64,000 nt of DNA from Paraburkholderia sp. D15 (GTDB taxonomy: Bacteria > Pseudomonadota > Gammaproteobacteria > Burkholderiales > Burkholderiaceae), in contig NZ_CP110395.1 in the NCBI RefSeq assembly GCF_029910215.1, positions 496,001-560,000 of the forward strand, read 5' to 3'. The position numbers were made by a program, and so were the translations under genes. The notes under the pieces were generated by a model. The model had not been told where the DNA came from, did no database searches, and was given only the letters and a program-made list of their open reading frames with translations. This document shows positions 8,216 to 17,176 of this stretch, piece by piece. Position 1 is the stretch's first letter. The number at the start of each line of letters is the position of its first letter.

Positions 8216-9256
8216 TCAGATCGCCCCCGGCCTTGCACGTAGGCTGCTTAGCAACGTGTCCCAAGCTTGTAGCGCCCCCGCCTCATCGACAGGGGAGGTA
8301 GCCTGATCCGGTGGCAGGTCGCTCCGGGCTGATGTGCCTAGCAGCAGTTCGATCGACGTATGCGGTTGCGCGAGGGTGGCGGTATTTCCAGATGCCAGCA
8401 GGTAGAAGCGATATACGGTGACGGTCCCGTCCCTGAGCGCGAACAACACCTCCTCGGCATCCATGCCGGCAATCTTCCGTTTGCCTTGGCGCAGGATGCG
8501 GTAGCTACCGGGCATGTCGTCTAGTTTCGCTCGCAACGCGGGCAAATCACGACTAAGCAACTGACCCTGATCGCCATCCGCTGCATCGCGCAATTTGATC
8601 ACCAGCAGCGCAGGCCGGCCCGGCATCAGAGCGAACGACTGGCTGACTTCTTCCGTATAGTTCGACGATCCAGTTACGATTCCACCGTCAAAGCAAAATC
8701 CGGGTTCCGTCGGTACTGTCCAGTTATCACGCATCTTGATGCGCTTGTAGGTGTCGTCATAAATGCTTTCCACGCGATCAAGGGCATCCGCGCCGATCAT
8801 GCCTGTCGTATGGACAAGCGTTCGATTTGCGAATAGATATCCTTCCGTATCGAACGGCAAGGTCGCTGTTTTCGCCACCGCGTCGTTGTATATGAAAATC
8901 CGCGAATGCGACACCGGTGAAAACGCTTTTTCCAGCCACACGTGTCCGGTCTTCTCATCCAGATTGACTGGATTCACTCGTTGCCGGGTACGAAGTTCCT
9001 TCTCGCGTATTGAGACCTTGGCATCGTAGGTCTCTTGTGAAACATCGTGAGTTGTAACAAGTTTTTCGCCACGATACTGATAGACCTCATTCGAAAGCTC
9101 ACTCGAGACAGGCCTATCGAAGAGGAGGCGGCCGATACACCACGGACGGGCTTTGGAAAGCAAAGGATTATTCATTGTCGGTTCCACGGGAAAAGCAAAA
9201 GAGCAGGCGCAAAACCCCGCCAGCAAAAACAATGAGCGAACAAAGCGGATCATCAT
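8216..9256 (-). CDS. Tli4-like T6SS lipase immunity protein
   Basis: The 346-residue protein opens with a signal peptide (MMIRFVRSLFLLAGFCACSF, cleaved near residue 22), so it is periplasmic. The rest (WCIGRLLFDRPVSSEL; a central FCFDGGIVTGSS segment; a C-terminal RILRQGKRKIAGMDAEEVLF half) matches my recollection of the two-domain Tli4 family, which neutralises Tle-type phospholipase effectors in the periplasm. Its ATG overlaps the stop of the truncated lipase gene by four bases (ATGA at 9253-9256), the coupling expected of an effector-immunity pair. It is intact although its partner is not. Confidence 0.82.
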   Translation of the reverse strand: MMIRFVRSLFLLAGFCACSFAFPVEPTMNNPLLSKARPWCIGRLLFDRPVSSELSNEVYQYRGEKLVTTHDVSQETYDAKVSIREKELRTRQRVNPVNLDEKTGHVWLEKAFSPVSHSRIFIYNDAVAKTATLPFDTEGYLFANRTLVHTTGMIGADALDRVESIYDDTYKRIKMRDNWTVPTEPGFCFDGGIVTGSSNYTEEVSQSFALMPGRPALLVIKLRDAADGDQGQLLSRDLPALRAKLDDMPGSYRILRQGKRKIAGMDAEEVLFALRDGTVTVYRFYLLASGNTATLAQPHTSIELLLGTSARSDLPPDQATSPVDEAGALQAWDTLLSSLRARPGAI

Positions 9257-10476
9257 GATTCTCCGGGTACGGGGACATTCTTCACGATCTGCACCACGCT
9301 ATAAAGAAGTGCCCATCGGGTCCACGGGTGCGCGTAACTCTTCATGTGCTCGTAGCCCGCCTGGACGAAAGCCATTTGGACCCCTTTCGCCCGGGCGCCA
9401 GGGATATCAGGCTTCAGGCCGCGCGCCTGGGCATCCGCCGACCATGCTGGCACAGTCCCGTCACCACGAATGATCCCTGTCTTGTTCGCCACGCGTGCCC
9501 AGTCCGTTGAACTGCTCACGTTGGGTATCTGGTTAGTCTTTTGCACAGTGAACGTGACAGTTAGCTTGCGCTCCTCAAGTAGCACGCGAATTTCGCCCTT
9601 TCCCGAATCATGTAGGCATCTGGCGCCACGAAGCTCATTCTCCTGTACATCGGAGGGGAGATCGCTTGTCCAAACGGCATTGCCCCATGTCAGCAAGTCT
9701 TTCGTCGGTTCCCCATGCTCGATGCTGGGCGTGTTTTTGCTGTCGGTTCCAGCAGACGTACCGGATGATGGCGAACGAGTGTCCAGTCCTCCGTTAGCGT
9801 ATGCCACATACGTGTTGCCGTGGTATTTGTTCTTTAGTTGGCTTTGGCGTATGACCACCTGCTTTAAGGTGGACTTGTAATGGTCAACAAGCACATTAGT
9901 GCCCGTTTCGTTCTTGCCGAGTCGCTGTCTTACCAGTCCAGCAGGATCAAGCTGGGCTTCTTTCGGCAACAAACCGTACCATTTGTCATTGAGATAAAGC
10001 TCGTTGTATGCGTCGCCCCCCTCAGGGAATTGCATGAGTATTTGTCCGTCGACGCGCGAAAAAATCCACCACGGCGCGCCGTTGTGATAGTCGGGCATCG
10101 GCGTTAGTTCTAAAGGTCCCGGTGCGTTCGCCATGACTGCAATGAATTCGTCCGCGTCGCGACCCAGCAGGCTGCCGTTGACGAACCCGTTCATTCCGCC
10201 TTCCGGACCGCCTCCTGTCTTAATACGTTTGGCCGCCAGTGGCGCACCGGTGGCGGGTTGCGCGCCGTGGAAGACGCCGTGCGCCAGGCTTGGCGTGTCG
10301 TCGTGCCTCTGCTTCCCTAAGCATTTCACTGTCGGCAACGTGCTGCGGAATTCGGGAGCCAGCCTGCGATCCCACGCGCCTTCTCGTTTGATCAAGGCTT
10401 GGCTCGTCTCATTCGCGCCCGCTCTCCTTCCCCACGCCCAATCGAAGCATGACCTCCTGCAAATACGCCACTGCAT
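9253..10476 (-). pseudogene. C-terminal fragment of a Tle-like T6SS lipase effector
   Basis: The open frame encodes 407 residues, but the first 22 or so overlap the end of the phosphoesterase gene in another frame and are unlikely to be real. Family-like sequence begins near SLAHGVFHGAQPATGAP (about residue 63) and continues through MANAPGPLELTPMPDY, YNELYLNDKWYGLL and, near the end, GDGTVPAWSA and AGYEHMKSYAHP. These last two should carry the aspartate and histidine of an alpha/beta-hydrolase triad. The N-terminal half with the GxSxG nucleophile is missing. I infer a lipase effector whose 5' half was lost when the upstream phosphoesterase gene became joined to it. It overlaps the Tli4 gene by four bases. 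A shorter start (for example ATG near 10194) is possible. Confidence 0.7.
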
Positions 10477-11821
10477 CGCCCTGATGACTGGCCTTCATTG
10501 CACGCCGCCTCAATTCATCCAACCCGGCGTCATGTTTCACCAGCGCTTGCGCCGATTCCACCAGTTCGAACTGAAGCCCGTTGAGCGGGGCGGCGTGTTC
10601 GACGGTGAGCGTCTTCCTTGCGGCCAGCGGCGCCAAACTCAGCGGCGTATCGGTTCGCGGCTCAGCGAGCGAGAACAACGTGGAAAGATCGTTCTCACCA
10701 GCCCACTTATCGCGCGCCGTCAGATTAGGCAGGCCAAAGCGCTTTTCGAGCAGCGCCGCGATGGCGGTGTGATCGTGCACACGCGAGTCGATGGTCATCC
10801 GGGGAATCAGCGGTGAAACGACCACCGCCGGCACGCGAAAACCGAGCCTGTCGAACCTGAAGCGGATGAGCTTGCCATCCTCGTCGTCGTCTTCGCCGAT
10901 CCTTCCATCAGGGTTGACGGTCGGCGGCGAACCGGCGTGATCGTAGGTCCCGCCGGCTTCGTCGTACGTGACGATCAGCGCTGTCTTCTCCCACAGCGGA
11001 GATTGGCGGATAGCGTTGTACAACGACGCAATCAACTTCTCGCCCTCCAGCACGTCGTTCGACGGATGCTGGTCGTTCGCACGCAAACCTCGCTGGTCGA
11101 AATAGCGCGGTTCGATGAACGAGTAGTGCGGCAGCGTGCCTTTTTCGAGATCGCGCGAGAGCCGGTCGATCGGATTGAACGGCGCGTGCGCCATCACCGA
11201 CAGCATCGTCAGCGATTGCGGCACGTCGTGATAGTAGACGGCGGTGCTCCTCCCCGCCTTCTTGAGCAGTTCGAAAATCGTGCGGGACGAGGTCACTTTT
11301 TGCGTGCCGCCCAGATAGCCGTCCGACGTCGCCGCGTGAACGAATCGCCGGTTCGGACACGTGGCCCCCGGCGCCGAGCTGAACCATCGGTCGCAGATCG
11401 CGAATTCGCGGGCGAGCGTCGTCAGCACCGGCAGGCGTTCGGGCGCGAAGCACTTCATGATGTCCTCGGGACGACCGCCAAGCCGCTGCTGATAGTCGTG
11501 GACATAGCCGCTGTTGGTGGGCGGCGTATCCGGCAGCCAGTCGAGTTTTTGCCGGGCTTCCTTGCTCAGGCCGAACATCTGCGTCATGGAAGCCGGGTTG
11601 AAACTATGCCCGGGATCGACGGGAGGATCGCTGTAGTTCGCGTCGTCGCTCACGGTGTAGCGGGGCGACGACGCGTCGTTCGGATCGGCGGGATTCGATT
11701 CGTCGCCCTGCAAGCCGTCGATCGGATAATCCGGCGCCTTCATGAAACCCAGCAGGTGATCGAACGAGCGGTTCTCCAGCATGAGCACGACGAAGTGATC
11801 GATGCGGTTCAATGTGTCCAC
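10409..11821 (-). CDS. Phosphoesterase-family (PLC/AcpA-type) protein
   Basis: This 470-residue protein begins IDHFVVLMLENRSFDHLLGF, the signature of the phosphoesterase family (PF04185) that includes phospholipase C and acid phosphatase AcpA. Further conserved parts are APGATCPNRRFVHAATSDG (about residues 148-166), FIEPRYFD, and the metal-site segment VTYDEAGGTYDH (about residues 284-295). The family hydrolyses phospholipids or phosphate esters. Secreted members usually have a Tat signal; this one has none, which fits a T6SS-delivered cargo or a cytoplasmic enzyme. It follows the propeller gene by 15 bases on the same strand and abuts the truncated lipase. Confidence 0.85.
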   Translation of the reverse strand: MDTLNRIDHFVVLMLENRSFDHLLGFMKAPDYPIDGLQGDESNPADPNDASSPRYTVSDDANYSDPPVDPGHSFNPASMTQMFGLSKEARQKLDWLPDTPPTNSGYVHDYQQRLGGRPEDIMKCFAPERLPVLTTLAREFAICDRWFSSAPGATCPNRRFVHAATSDGYLGGTQKVTSSRTIFELLKKAGRSTAVYYHDVPQSLTMLSVMAHAPFNPIDRLSRDLEKGTLPHYSFIEPRYFDQRGLRANDQHPSNDVLEGEKLIASLYNAIRQSPLWEKTALIVTYDEAGGTYDHAGSPPTVNPDGRIGEDDDEDGKLIRFRFDRLGFRVPAVVVSPLIPRMTIDSRVHDHTAIAALLEKRFGLPNLTARDKWAGENDLSTLFSLAEPRTDTPLSLAPLAARKTLTVEHAAPLNGLQFELVESAQALVKHDAGLDELRRRAMKASHQGDAVAYLQEVMLRLGVGKESGRE

Positions 11822-11836
11822 GGCGAATATCCCCTG

Positions 11837-13960
11837 TCACGCTTTGCGCACGGCGGCGATACACAACTCGCCGAGCGCGTTGATCGACGCTTGCGTGAAT
11901 TGGCCGAGATCGCCGATCCCGATCGGTTGAATCTTCGACAAGATCTTGCCGAGTTCCTGAGCAAGGTCTCTCGCCGCATCCGCGGCGCGACCGTCGACGC
12001 ATTTACCCAGTCCGCCGTGTACCTCGTGGTTGGTCGGCACCGGCGTTTCCAGCTGGAAGACGATCTGCGAACGGTTCTGCCCGATCTGCATCGCGAGGCT
12101 CGGGATCGCTTCCGCGTAGACGTAGCTGGTGAGCGATCGGGTCGTGACGGGGATGCGGACGTCGGCGACCACTCGCAAGTCGACCGTCAGCCTGGAATGG
12201 ACGATATCGACCCACGACCAGTCCACGGCAGGCGTGTAATCCCTTTTCCAGAAGCGGCAATACTGCCCATCGGTAAAGGCGCGCAGACGTTCCTGATGCG
12301 GTACGTCCGAGGTGACCTTGTACCCGTACGTCAAGGGCCGCGTCCCGTCCCGTCCCTGCGGTCCCATCTCCTCTCGAAGGCGGCTCTGGACTACATCACC
12401 GACGACGTGGATCGTGATCCCGTTGCTGACGTACAGCGCGGCGTCGCTGCCGGCCGGCAACACCGACGAGTCGAAGTCGTGTCGATGCGGCTGCGGCGCT
12501 CCGCCTTGGGTGGACAGCAGGACGACGAGAATGCCCTTGGGCCGAGCGGAATCCGGCACGACGATCGTTTCGATGTAGGGGAATTGCGTACCGTCCGGAA
12601 ACGGCGCTGAGAACGAACCGAGGCGCTGCGCGGGCTGCGATGCGATCCGCGAGGCGAGCGTTTCACCCAGTCGCGCGGCGGCGTCTGCGTCCGCGGCGCG
12701 ATGCACGCCTTCCACTCGCGGCGGGGCCGTCAGACGTGAAAAGTCGAGCATGAGGTCCCACTGTCCGTCCTGTTCCGGCGACGGCACCAGTTTGACGGAC
12801 GGCGTCACCACCACGCGCGCGTCGGCTGCCTTGGCATCGGCATTGGTTTGTGTCGACACCACGCCGTCTGCTTGTGCCTTCAGCGGGAAGGACACGGCGA
12901 AGCCGGACGTGCCAACGTGGCCGGCGGCAGCCACTACGCCAGAGTCGAGATGCACGCCGAGAGCGTCGTCGCGCGATGCATCCGTCAGTGCGGCTTCCTG
13001 CTGCGTACTAAAAGCGGACTCCAACGGCAGCGCGCCGAGATCCACCGCTGCAACGCAATCCCAGCCCTTCAACGCCGATTCGATCGACGGGAAGTGAAGC
13101 GCTCGCATGATGCCCTTGCCGTCGGCATCCACACCGATCACGCACAGCATGTCGCCTAGCGCGGCGGCGGCCGGCCCTTCGTCGATATCCAGGCCGATAT
13201 TGAGCGGCTTCGCGTATTCGAACCGGTAGCCGTCGCGGGAGAAGACGTGATAAACCGCGTTGCCGCCATTGTCCCGATAGAACAGGTGAAGTTGCCCGTT
13301 ATAAGCGACCGGGGTAGGCGACGCGCTGGTCTCGGCATTGCCGGCGACGTGGAAGAACTCTCCGCCTACCCAGTCCTTCGCGTCACGCGACGAGATGTGC
13401 ATGACGCCCGTCTTGCCATGACCGTCCTTGTAGAAGATATGGAACCGGCCATCGAATGCGGCGATGCCCGGCCGATTCGCCGAGGTCGAATGGCCGGTGT
13501 TGCCGTGGACCCACGCGCCGGCCGACAGCTTCGAGTACATGACCGCGTCGCCTTCGAAGTTCACATAGGTGAGGACGAGCGACTCGTCGTGCGCCGCAAC
13601 CGACAGATGCGACCTCGCGCGCCGTTTCATGTCGACGGGGGCGCTCCACGTCACGCCGTCGGACGAGGTGACGTAATACACCCCATCGCCGCGATCCGCG
13701 CGAAAGAACACGTACAGGCGATCCTGATAGACGACGCTGCAGGGGCCGGCGCTCGTCTGGATCTTGTTGCCGGTCGTGACGTCGGTCATGGCCGCCGCAG
13801 TCGCGGGATCCCAATAGAAACCATTCGACGACCGGGCATGCATCAAACGGATACTGCCCTCCTGCTGATAAAAGCAGTGCAGTTGCCCCTTGAATGTCGT
13901 GAGGGACGGCGGAACGAGCCGGTTGGTATTGCATTGGGTGTAGCCGCGCTGAAATTGCAT
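11837..13960 (-). CDS. Beta-propeller-like repeat protein of unknown function
   Basis: I do not recognise this 707-residue protein by name. Residues 1 to about 330 contain about six repeats of 45-50 residues with the pattern (F/Y)-x-G-x-L-h-x-F-Y...V-x-h-x-x-S-x-D-G-x-x-W, seen in FKGQLHCFYQQEGSIR, YQDRLYVFFRADRGDG, FDGRFHIFYKDGHGKTG and YNGQLHLFYRDNGGNAVY. That is typical of sialidase- or lectin-like propellers. Residues about 330-707 have no assigned domain. There is no signal peptide. The start ATG 13960 is preferred over an upstream in-frame ATG because a GAGG site precedes it and homology-like sequence begins there. It is the first gene of the cargo operon, so it may be the binding or delivery partner of the phosphoesterase; this is inference. 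Confidence 0.7.
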   Translation of the reverse strand: MQFQRGYTQCNTNRLVPPSLTTFKGQLHCFYQQEGSIRLMHARSSNGFYWDPATAAAMTDVTTGNKIQTSAGPCSVVYQDRLYVFFRADRGDGVYYVTSSDGVTWSAPVDMKRRARSHLSVAAHDESLVLTYVNFEGDAVMYSKLSAGAWVHGNTGHSTSANRPGIAAFDGRFHIFYKDGHGKTGVMHISSRDAKDWVGGEFFHVAGNAETSASPTPVAYNGQLHLFYRDNGGNAVYHVFSRDGYRFEYAKPLNIGLDIDEGPAAAALGDMLCVIGVDADGKGIMRALHFPSIESALKGWDCVAAVDLGALPLESAFSTQQEAALTDASRDDALGVHLDSGVVAAAGHVGTSGFAVSFPLKAQADGVVSTQTNADAKAADARVVVTPSVKLVPSPEQDGQWDLMLDFSRLTAPPRVEGVHRAADADAAARLGETLASRIASQPAQRLGSFSAPFPDGTQFPYIETIVVPDSARPKGILVVLLSTQGGAPQPHRHDFDSSVLPAGSDAALYVSNGITIHVVGDVVQSRLREEMGPQGRDGTRPLTYGYKVTSDVPHQERLRAFTDGQYCRFWKRDYTPAVDWSWVDIVHSRLTVDLRVVADVRIPVTTRSLTSYVYAEAIPSLAMQIGQNRSQIVFQLETPVPTNHEVHGGLGKCVDGRAADAARDLAQELGKILSKIQPIGIGDLGQFTQASINALGELCIAAVRKA

Positions 13961-14273
13961 GTCTGTGGCCTCGAATTGGAGTAGTTGTGAACTCGACTGC
14001 GTGGGTCGTGCATCATGCAGCCGGCCGCATGGCCGGAAACACGAAGAAAATCGGTGTGAAAACGTGACGAGCGGCGACGCGCGCTGGCGCATGCTCAAGG
14101 CGAAACTCAAGACGTTTCGCCCGTCGAGACAGGTGCGCAAATCGCGATCGCGATGGTGAATCCCCGTTGCGGCGGCTTTGATTTGAAATCGAGTATAGTC
14201 TGACGATTCCGCCGTTTCTGTAGCACAAACGCGCTACACGGCGCGCCCGCGCGTGTCCCTACAAATTGCCTTC
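13961..14273. other. Divergent intergenic region at the edge of the accessory block
   Basis: This stretch lies between the minus-strand cargo operon and the plus-strand response regulator gene. It contains a TATAGT hexamer at 14194-14199, which could serve as a -10 for the regulator, but I see no convincing -35. The sequence changes from lower to higher GC across it. No RNA gene or repeat was recognised. Confidence 0.35.
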
Positions 14274-14978
14274 ATGCCAGCCTCACGCTCCGATTCCGCG
14301 ACCGTTTCGATTAGCGTCGTCGAGGACGATCACGCGTTTCTGAACGATCTTCGGCAGGTGATTCAGGCCGAGGCAGATATGCATCTCGCCGGGGTGGCCG
14401 GTACGCGGGCAGAAGGACTCGCGCTGCTGCAAGGCGCTCCCGCCGACGTATTGCTCGTCGATCTCGGCTTGCCGGATGGCTCGGGCATCGACGTCATCGC
14501 GGCGGCCGCGCAGGCATGGCCGCGCTGCAACATCATGGTCAGCACGAATTTCGGCGACGAGACGCATGTGATGCGCTCGATCGAGGCCGGCGCCGCCGGC
14601 TATCTGCTCAAGGACAGCTCATCGGCGCGCATTGCCGATGAGATCCGCAGCGTCGCAAGCGGCGGCAGTCCGATCAGCCCGATCATCGCGCGGCAGATCC
14701 TCACGCGGTTTCAGCAAGGTGGCGTGGCGCTGCGTCAAGCGGCGGCGCCGGCTGCCGCGGTTACGCCATCACCGTCGCCATCGCCTTTATCCGCTCGCGA
14801 AGCGGAAGTCCTCGACTTCATCACCAGGGGTTTCACGACGCAGGAAATCGCCAGGCTGATGGCGGTGTCGCATTTCACGGTGCGCAGCTTCGTGCGGCGC
14901 ATCTACGGCAAGCTGAAGGTCACGTCCAAGGCGGAAGCGATTTATGAAGCAAGAACGCTTGGACTCCTGCGTGACTGA
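14274..14978 (+). CDS. Response regulator, NarL/LuxR family
   Basis: The 234-residue protein has a receiver domain (residues about 12-128): the acidic pocket VVEDDH, phospho-acceptor Asp63 in LVDLGLPDGSG, and the conserved lysine in YLLKDSSS. A proline/alanine linker follows, then a LuxR-type helix-turn-helix (LSAREAEVLDFITRGFTTQE...IYGKLKVTSKAEAIYEA). It should bind DNA on phosphorylation by the kinase encoded by the next gene, whose start overlaps its end by 35 bases. ATG 14274 is preferred; an in-frame GTG at 14253 is possible. Confidence 0.92.
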   Translation: MPASRSDSATVSISVVEDDHAFLNDLRQVIQAEADMHLAGVAGTRAEGLALLQGAPADVLLVDLGLPDGSGIDVIAAAAQAWPRCNIMVSTNFGDETHVMRSIEAGAAGYLLKDSSSARIADEIRSVASGGSPISPIIARQILTRFQQGGVALRQAAAPAAAVTPSPSPSPLSAREAEVLDFITRGFTTQEIARLMAVSHFTVRSFVRRIYGKLKVTSKAEAIYEARTLGLLRD

Positions 14979-17088
14979 CGCGGGTCCGGCGCCGCGCCCG
15001 CAAGCAGGCCGCCCCCACTGGATTGTGCGAGCTCGCGACGATGTTCGAGGGAGCCGGCGCACGGCCCCGGTCCTTGCCGGAATGCTGTTCCTCGTTTCCA
15101 TTGCACTGCTTGTCGGCGCGGCCATGTGGTATGCCGCGGGCGCAACGCCACAGCGTGCCGACGCGCGCGAGCATCTGACCGAAGCGGAGTGGATAACGCT
15201 GCCGACGAGCGCAGCTGCCGTGCCGCCGCCGACGGTCGATAGCCGCGCGTTGTCCGCTGCATGGCAGCGCACCGGATTGCCGCGGGCGCTGCCTGCACCG
15301 ACGCGTGCAAACTCAAGCTCAAGCTCAAGCTCAAGCTCAAGCTCAAGCTCAAGCTCAAGCTCAAGCTCAAGCTCAAGCGATTCACCGGCCAATGCCGACA
15401 TGCCAGACAGCGTCACCTGGATCCGGGTGACGACGCATGCAACGCACCTGCCCGCTGGCCCGCTGGTGTTATACGGTAGCCGCGTCAAGACGGACGGCAC
15501 TGTCGCGATCTACGCCGACGGCCGTCTCGTCTATCGCGCGCAACGGCAGGGGCCGCTCTGGAACAGCCTGTTCACGCCGCTCTGGATCGAACTCGACCGG
15601 CCCGATGGCGCCGCGCCGCCCGCCGAAATTCTGGTCCGCCTGACACATACGCGTGTCACGGACGTCGGCCTCGCTTCGCTCTGGCTCGGCACGGCCGACG
15701 CGCTGCGCGGCCGCTACGTGATGCGCCAATGGCTGCAGCGCGAGTTGCCCGCCACGCTCAGCGCGGCGTTCCTGATGGTCGGCGGCTTCGCGCTGTTCGT
15801 ATGGTTGCGGCGCCGCCGCGAAACCGGCTATCTGCTTTTCTTCAACCTCGCGGCCACATCGTTCGTCGCGCATCTTCACTACTACGCCGGATTGCCGATC
15901 ACCGACGACTGGTTCGCGTGGGTCACCATCAACGCGCTTTTGTGGATGATCGTGGTCGTGCATTTCTTTCTGTGCCAGACGCACGGCCGGCCGTTCAAGT
16001 GGCTGACTTACGCTGTCGTCGGCGTAAGCGGATCGATCACGATACTTACGCTGCCGCTGATCGCGGTGTTGCCGGTACTGCCGAATACGCCCGTCATCGT
16101 TCCGTTGATCTATGCCGTCGAGATCGTGATCGGTGCGGTGGTCGGTGTCGCGGGCGTGCTGGCCGGCTGGCGTCGTTCGCGTGAAGCGCGGCTGGTGGCG
16201 ACGGGCGTGAGCCTGTGCATCGTGCTCGGCATCTCCGATTGGGCGATGTACAACAACGTGGTGAGCCTGGAAGGATGGTTTCTCGGGGCGTACATGAATG
16301 CCGTCACGTTCGCGATCTTCGGTCTGCTGATCTACCGGCGCTATGTCACGGCGATCGCGGAGGTCGAGCAGATCAACGTGAGTCTCGCGGAACGGCTTCA
16401 AGCGCGCGAAGACGAGCTCGAAGAGAGCCACCGGCTGCTGCGCGAAGCCGAGCTCAAGCGCACGATCAGCGACGAGCGCCAGCGGCTGATGCAGGACATG
16501 CACGACGGGTTGGGCTCGTCGTTGATCAGCGCCATTCGCTCGGTGGAGCGCGGCGACGCGAGCAGTCCGCACGTGTCGCAAATCCTGAAGAGCTGTCTCG
16601 ACGATCTGAAGCTGACGATCGACTCGATGGAGCCGGTCGAGGCGGATCTCCTGCTGCTGCTGGCAACGCTGCGTTTCCGGCTGGAGCCGCGACTCGAACG
16701 GTCGGGCGTGACATTGCGCTGGGACGTGCAAAAGCTGCCGACGTTGCCCTGGCTCGATCCGTCCAGCGCGCTGCATATTCTGCGCATCGTCCAGGAGAGC
16801 ATTGCGAACGTGCTGGCGCACACGCGTGCCAGCGAAATCCGGGTCGGCACTGCTGCCGACGTGACCGGCGTGCGGGTCGTTGTCGAAGACAACGGTCAAG
16901 GCTTCGATGTCGAGAAAGCGCTCGGTGCCGGCAAGGGGCATGGTTTGCGCAATCAGTTGCGTCGCGCGCAAGCCGTCGACGGCACGATCGAATGGGCGGC
17001 CAGTTCGACCGGCACGCGTTTCACGCTTTGGCTGCCGCTCGCGCGCGATGACCGGAAGGGCGACCTTGCGCAGCCACGCGCAACTTGA
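14944..17088 (+). CDS. Sensor histidine kinase, 7TM-type with HisKA_3 domain
   Basis: The 714-residue protein has an N-terminal membrane anchor (about residues 42-65), an extracytoplasmic region interrupted by a run of 22 serines (residues 124-145), a block of about seven helices (about residues 260-465) like the 7TMR-DISM module, a short coiled coil, a HisKA_3 dimerisation domain with phospho-acceptor His520 in QDMHDGLGSS, and a HATPase_c domain with N-box (IVQESIANVLAH) and VEDNGQGFD. It phosphorylates NarL-type regulators, almost certainly the overlapping upstream one. The signal is unknown. The serine tract is encoded by a perfect hexanucleotide repeat, so its length can change without losing frame. 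Confidence 0.9.
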   Translation: MKQERLDSCVTDAGPAPRPQAGRPHWIVRARDDVRGSRRTAPVLAGMLFLVSIALLVGAAMWYAAGATPQRADAREHLTEAEWITLPTSAAAVPPPTVDSRALSAAWQRTGLPRALPAPTRANSSSSSSSSSSSSSSSSSSSSSSDSPANADMPDSVTWIRVTTHATHLPAGPLVLYGSRVKTDGTVAIYADGRLVYRAQRQGPLWNSLFTPLWIELDRPDGAAPPAEILVRLTHTRVTDVGLASLWLGTADALRGRYVMRQWLQRELPATLSAAFLMVGGFALFVWLRRRRETGYLLFFNLAATSFVAHLHYYAGLPITDDWFAWVTINALLWMIVVVHFFLCQTHGRPFKWLTYAVVGVSGSITILTLPLIAVLPVLPNTPVIVPLIYAVEIVIGAVVGVAGVLAGWRRSREARLVATGVSLCIVLGISDWAMYNNVVSLEGWFLGAYMNAVTFAIFGLLIYRRYVTAIAEVEQINVSLAERLQAREDELEESHRLLREAELKRTISDERQRLMQDMHDGLGSSLISAIRSVERGDASSPHVSQILKSCLDDLKLTIDSMEPVEADLLLLLATLRFRLEPRLERSGVTLRWDVQKLPTLPWLDPSSALHILRIVQESIANVLAHTRASEIRVGTAADVTGVRVVVEDNGQGFDVEKALGAGKGHGLRNQLRRAQAVDGTIEWAASSTGTRFTLWLPLARDDRKGDLAQPRAT
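15313..15378 (+). repeat. Hexanucleotide tandem repeat TCAAGC x 11
   Basis: Eleven perfect copies of a 6-bp unit encode 22 consecutive serines in the periplasmic loop of the 7TM kinase. Because the unit is a multiple of three, slippage would change tract length rather than cause frameshifts. Confidence 0.97.
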
Positions 17089-17096
17089 GCGGGAAA

Positions 17097-17164
17097 GCCC
17101 TCGATCCTTCATGCGGACTGGACGTCCGCAAGTAGCGGCGCTTCGTGCTGCATGGATCGAGGGC
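17097..17164. terminator. Inverted repeat between convergent genes, likely terminator
   Basis: GCCCTCGATCC (17097-17107) is the exact reverse complement of GGATCGAGGGC (17154-17164), enclosing a second small hairpin (GCGGAC...GTCCGC). It lies in the 88-bp gap between the convergent kinase and Lrp-type genes. There is no long T run, so the terminator assignment is tentative. Confidence 0.45.
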
Positions 17165-17176
17165 GGATGGCCCCCC

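Noticed and set aside
10937..12610. Plus-strand open frame of 557 codons
   Set aside because: It lies antisense to the phosphoesterase and propeller genes and is Arg/Val-rich with no motif. GC3 bias explains it.
15313..15378. Possible CRISPR-like repeat
   Set aside because: The unit is a contiguous 6-bp tandem repeat without spacers and codes for serine in frame.
14942..15385. Minus-strand frame with alternating Ser-Leu run
   Set aside because: It is the antisense reading of the TCAAGC repeat inside the kinase gene.
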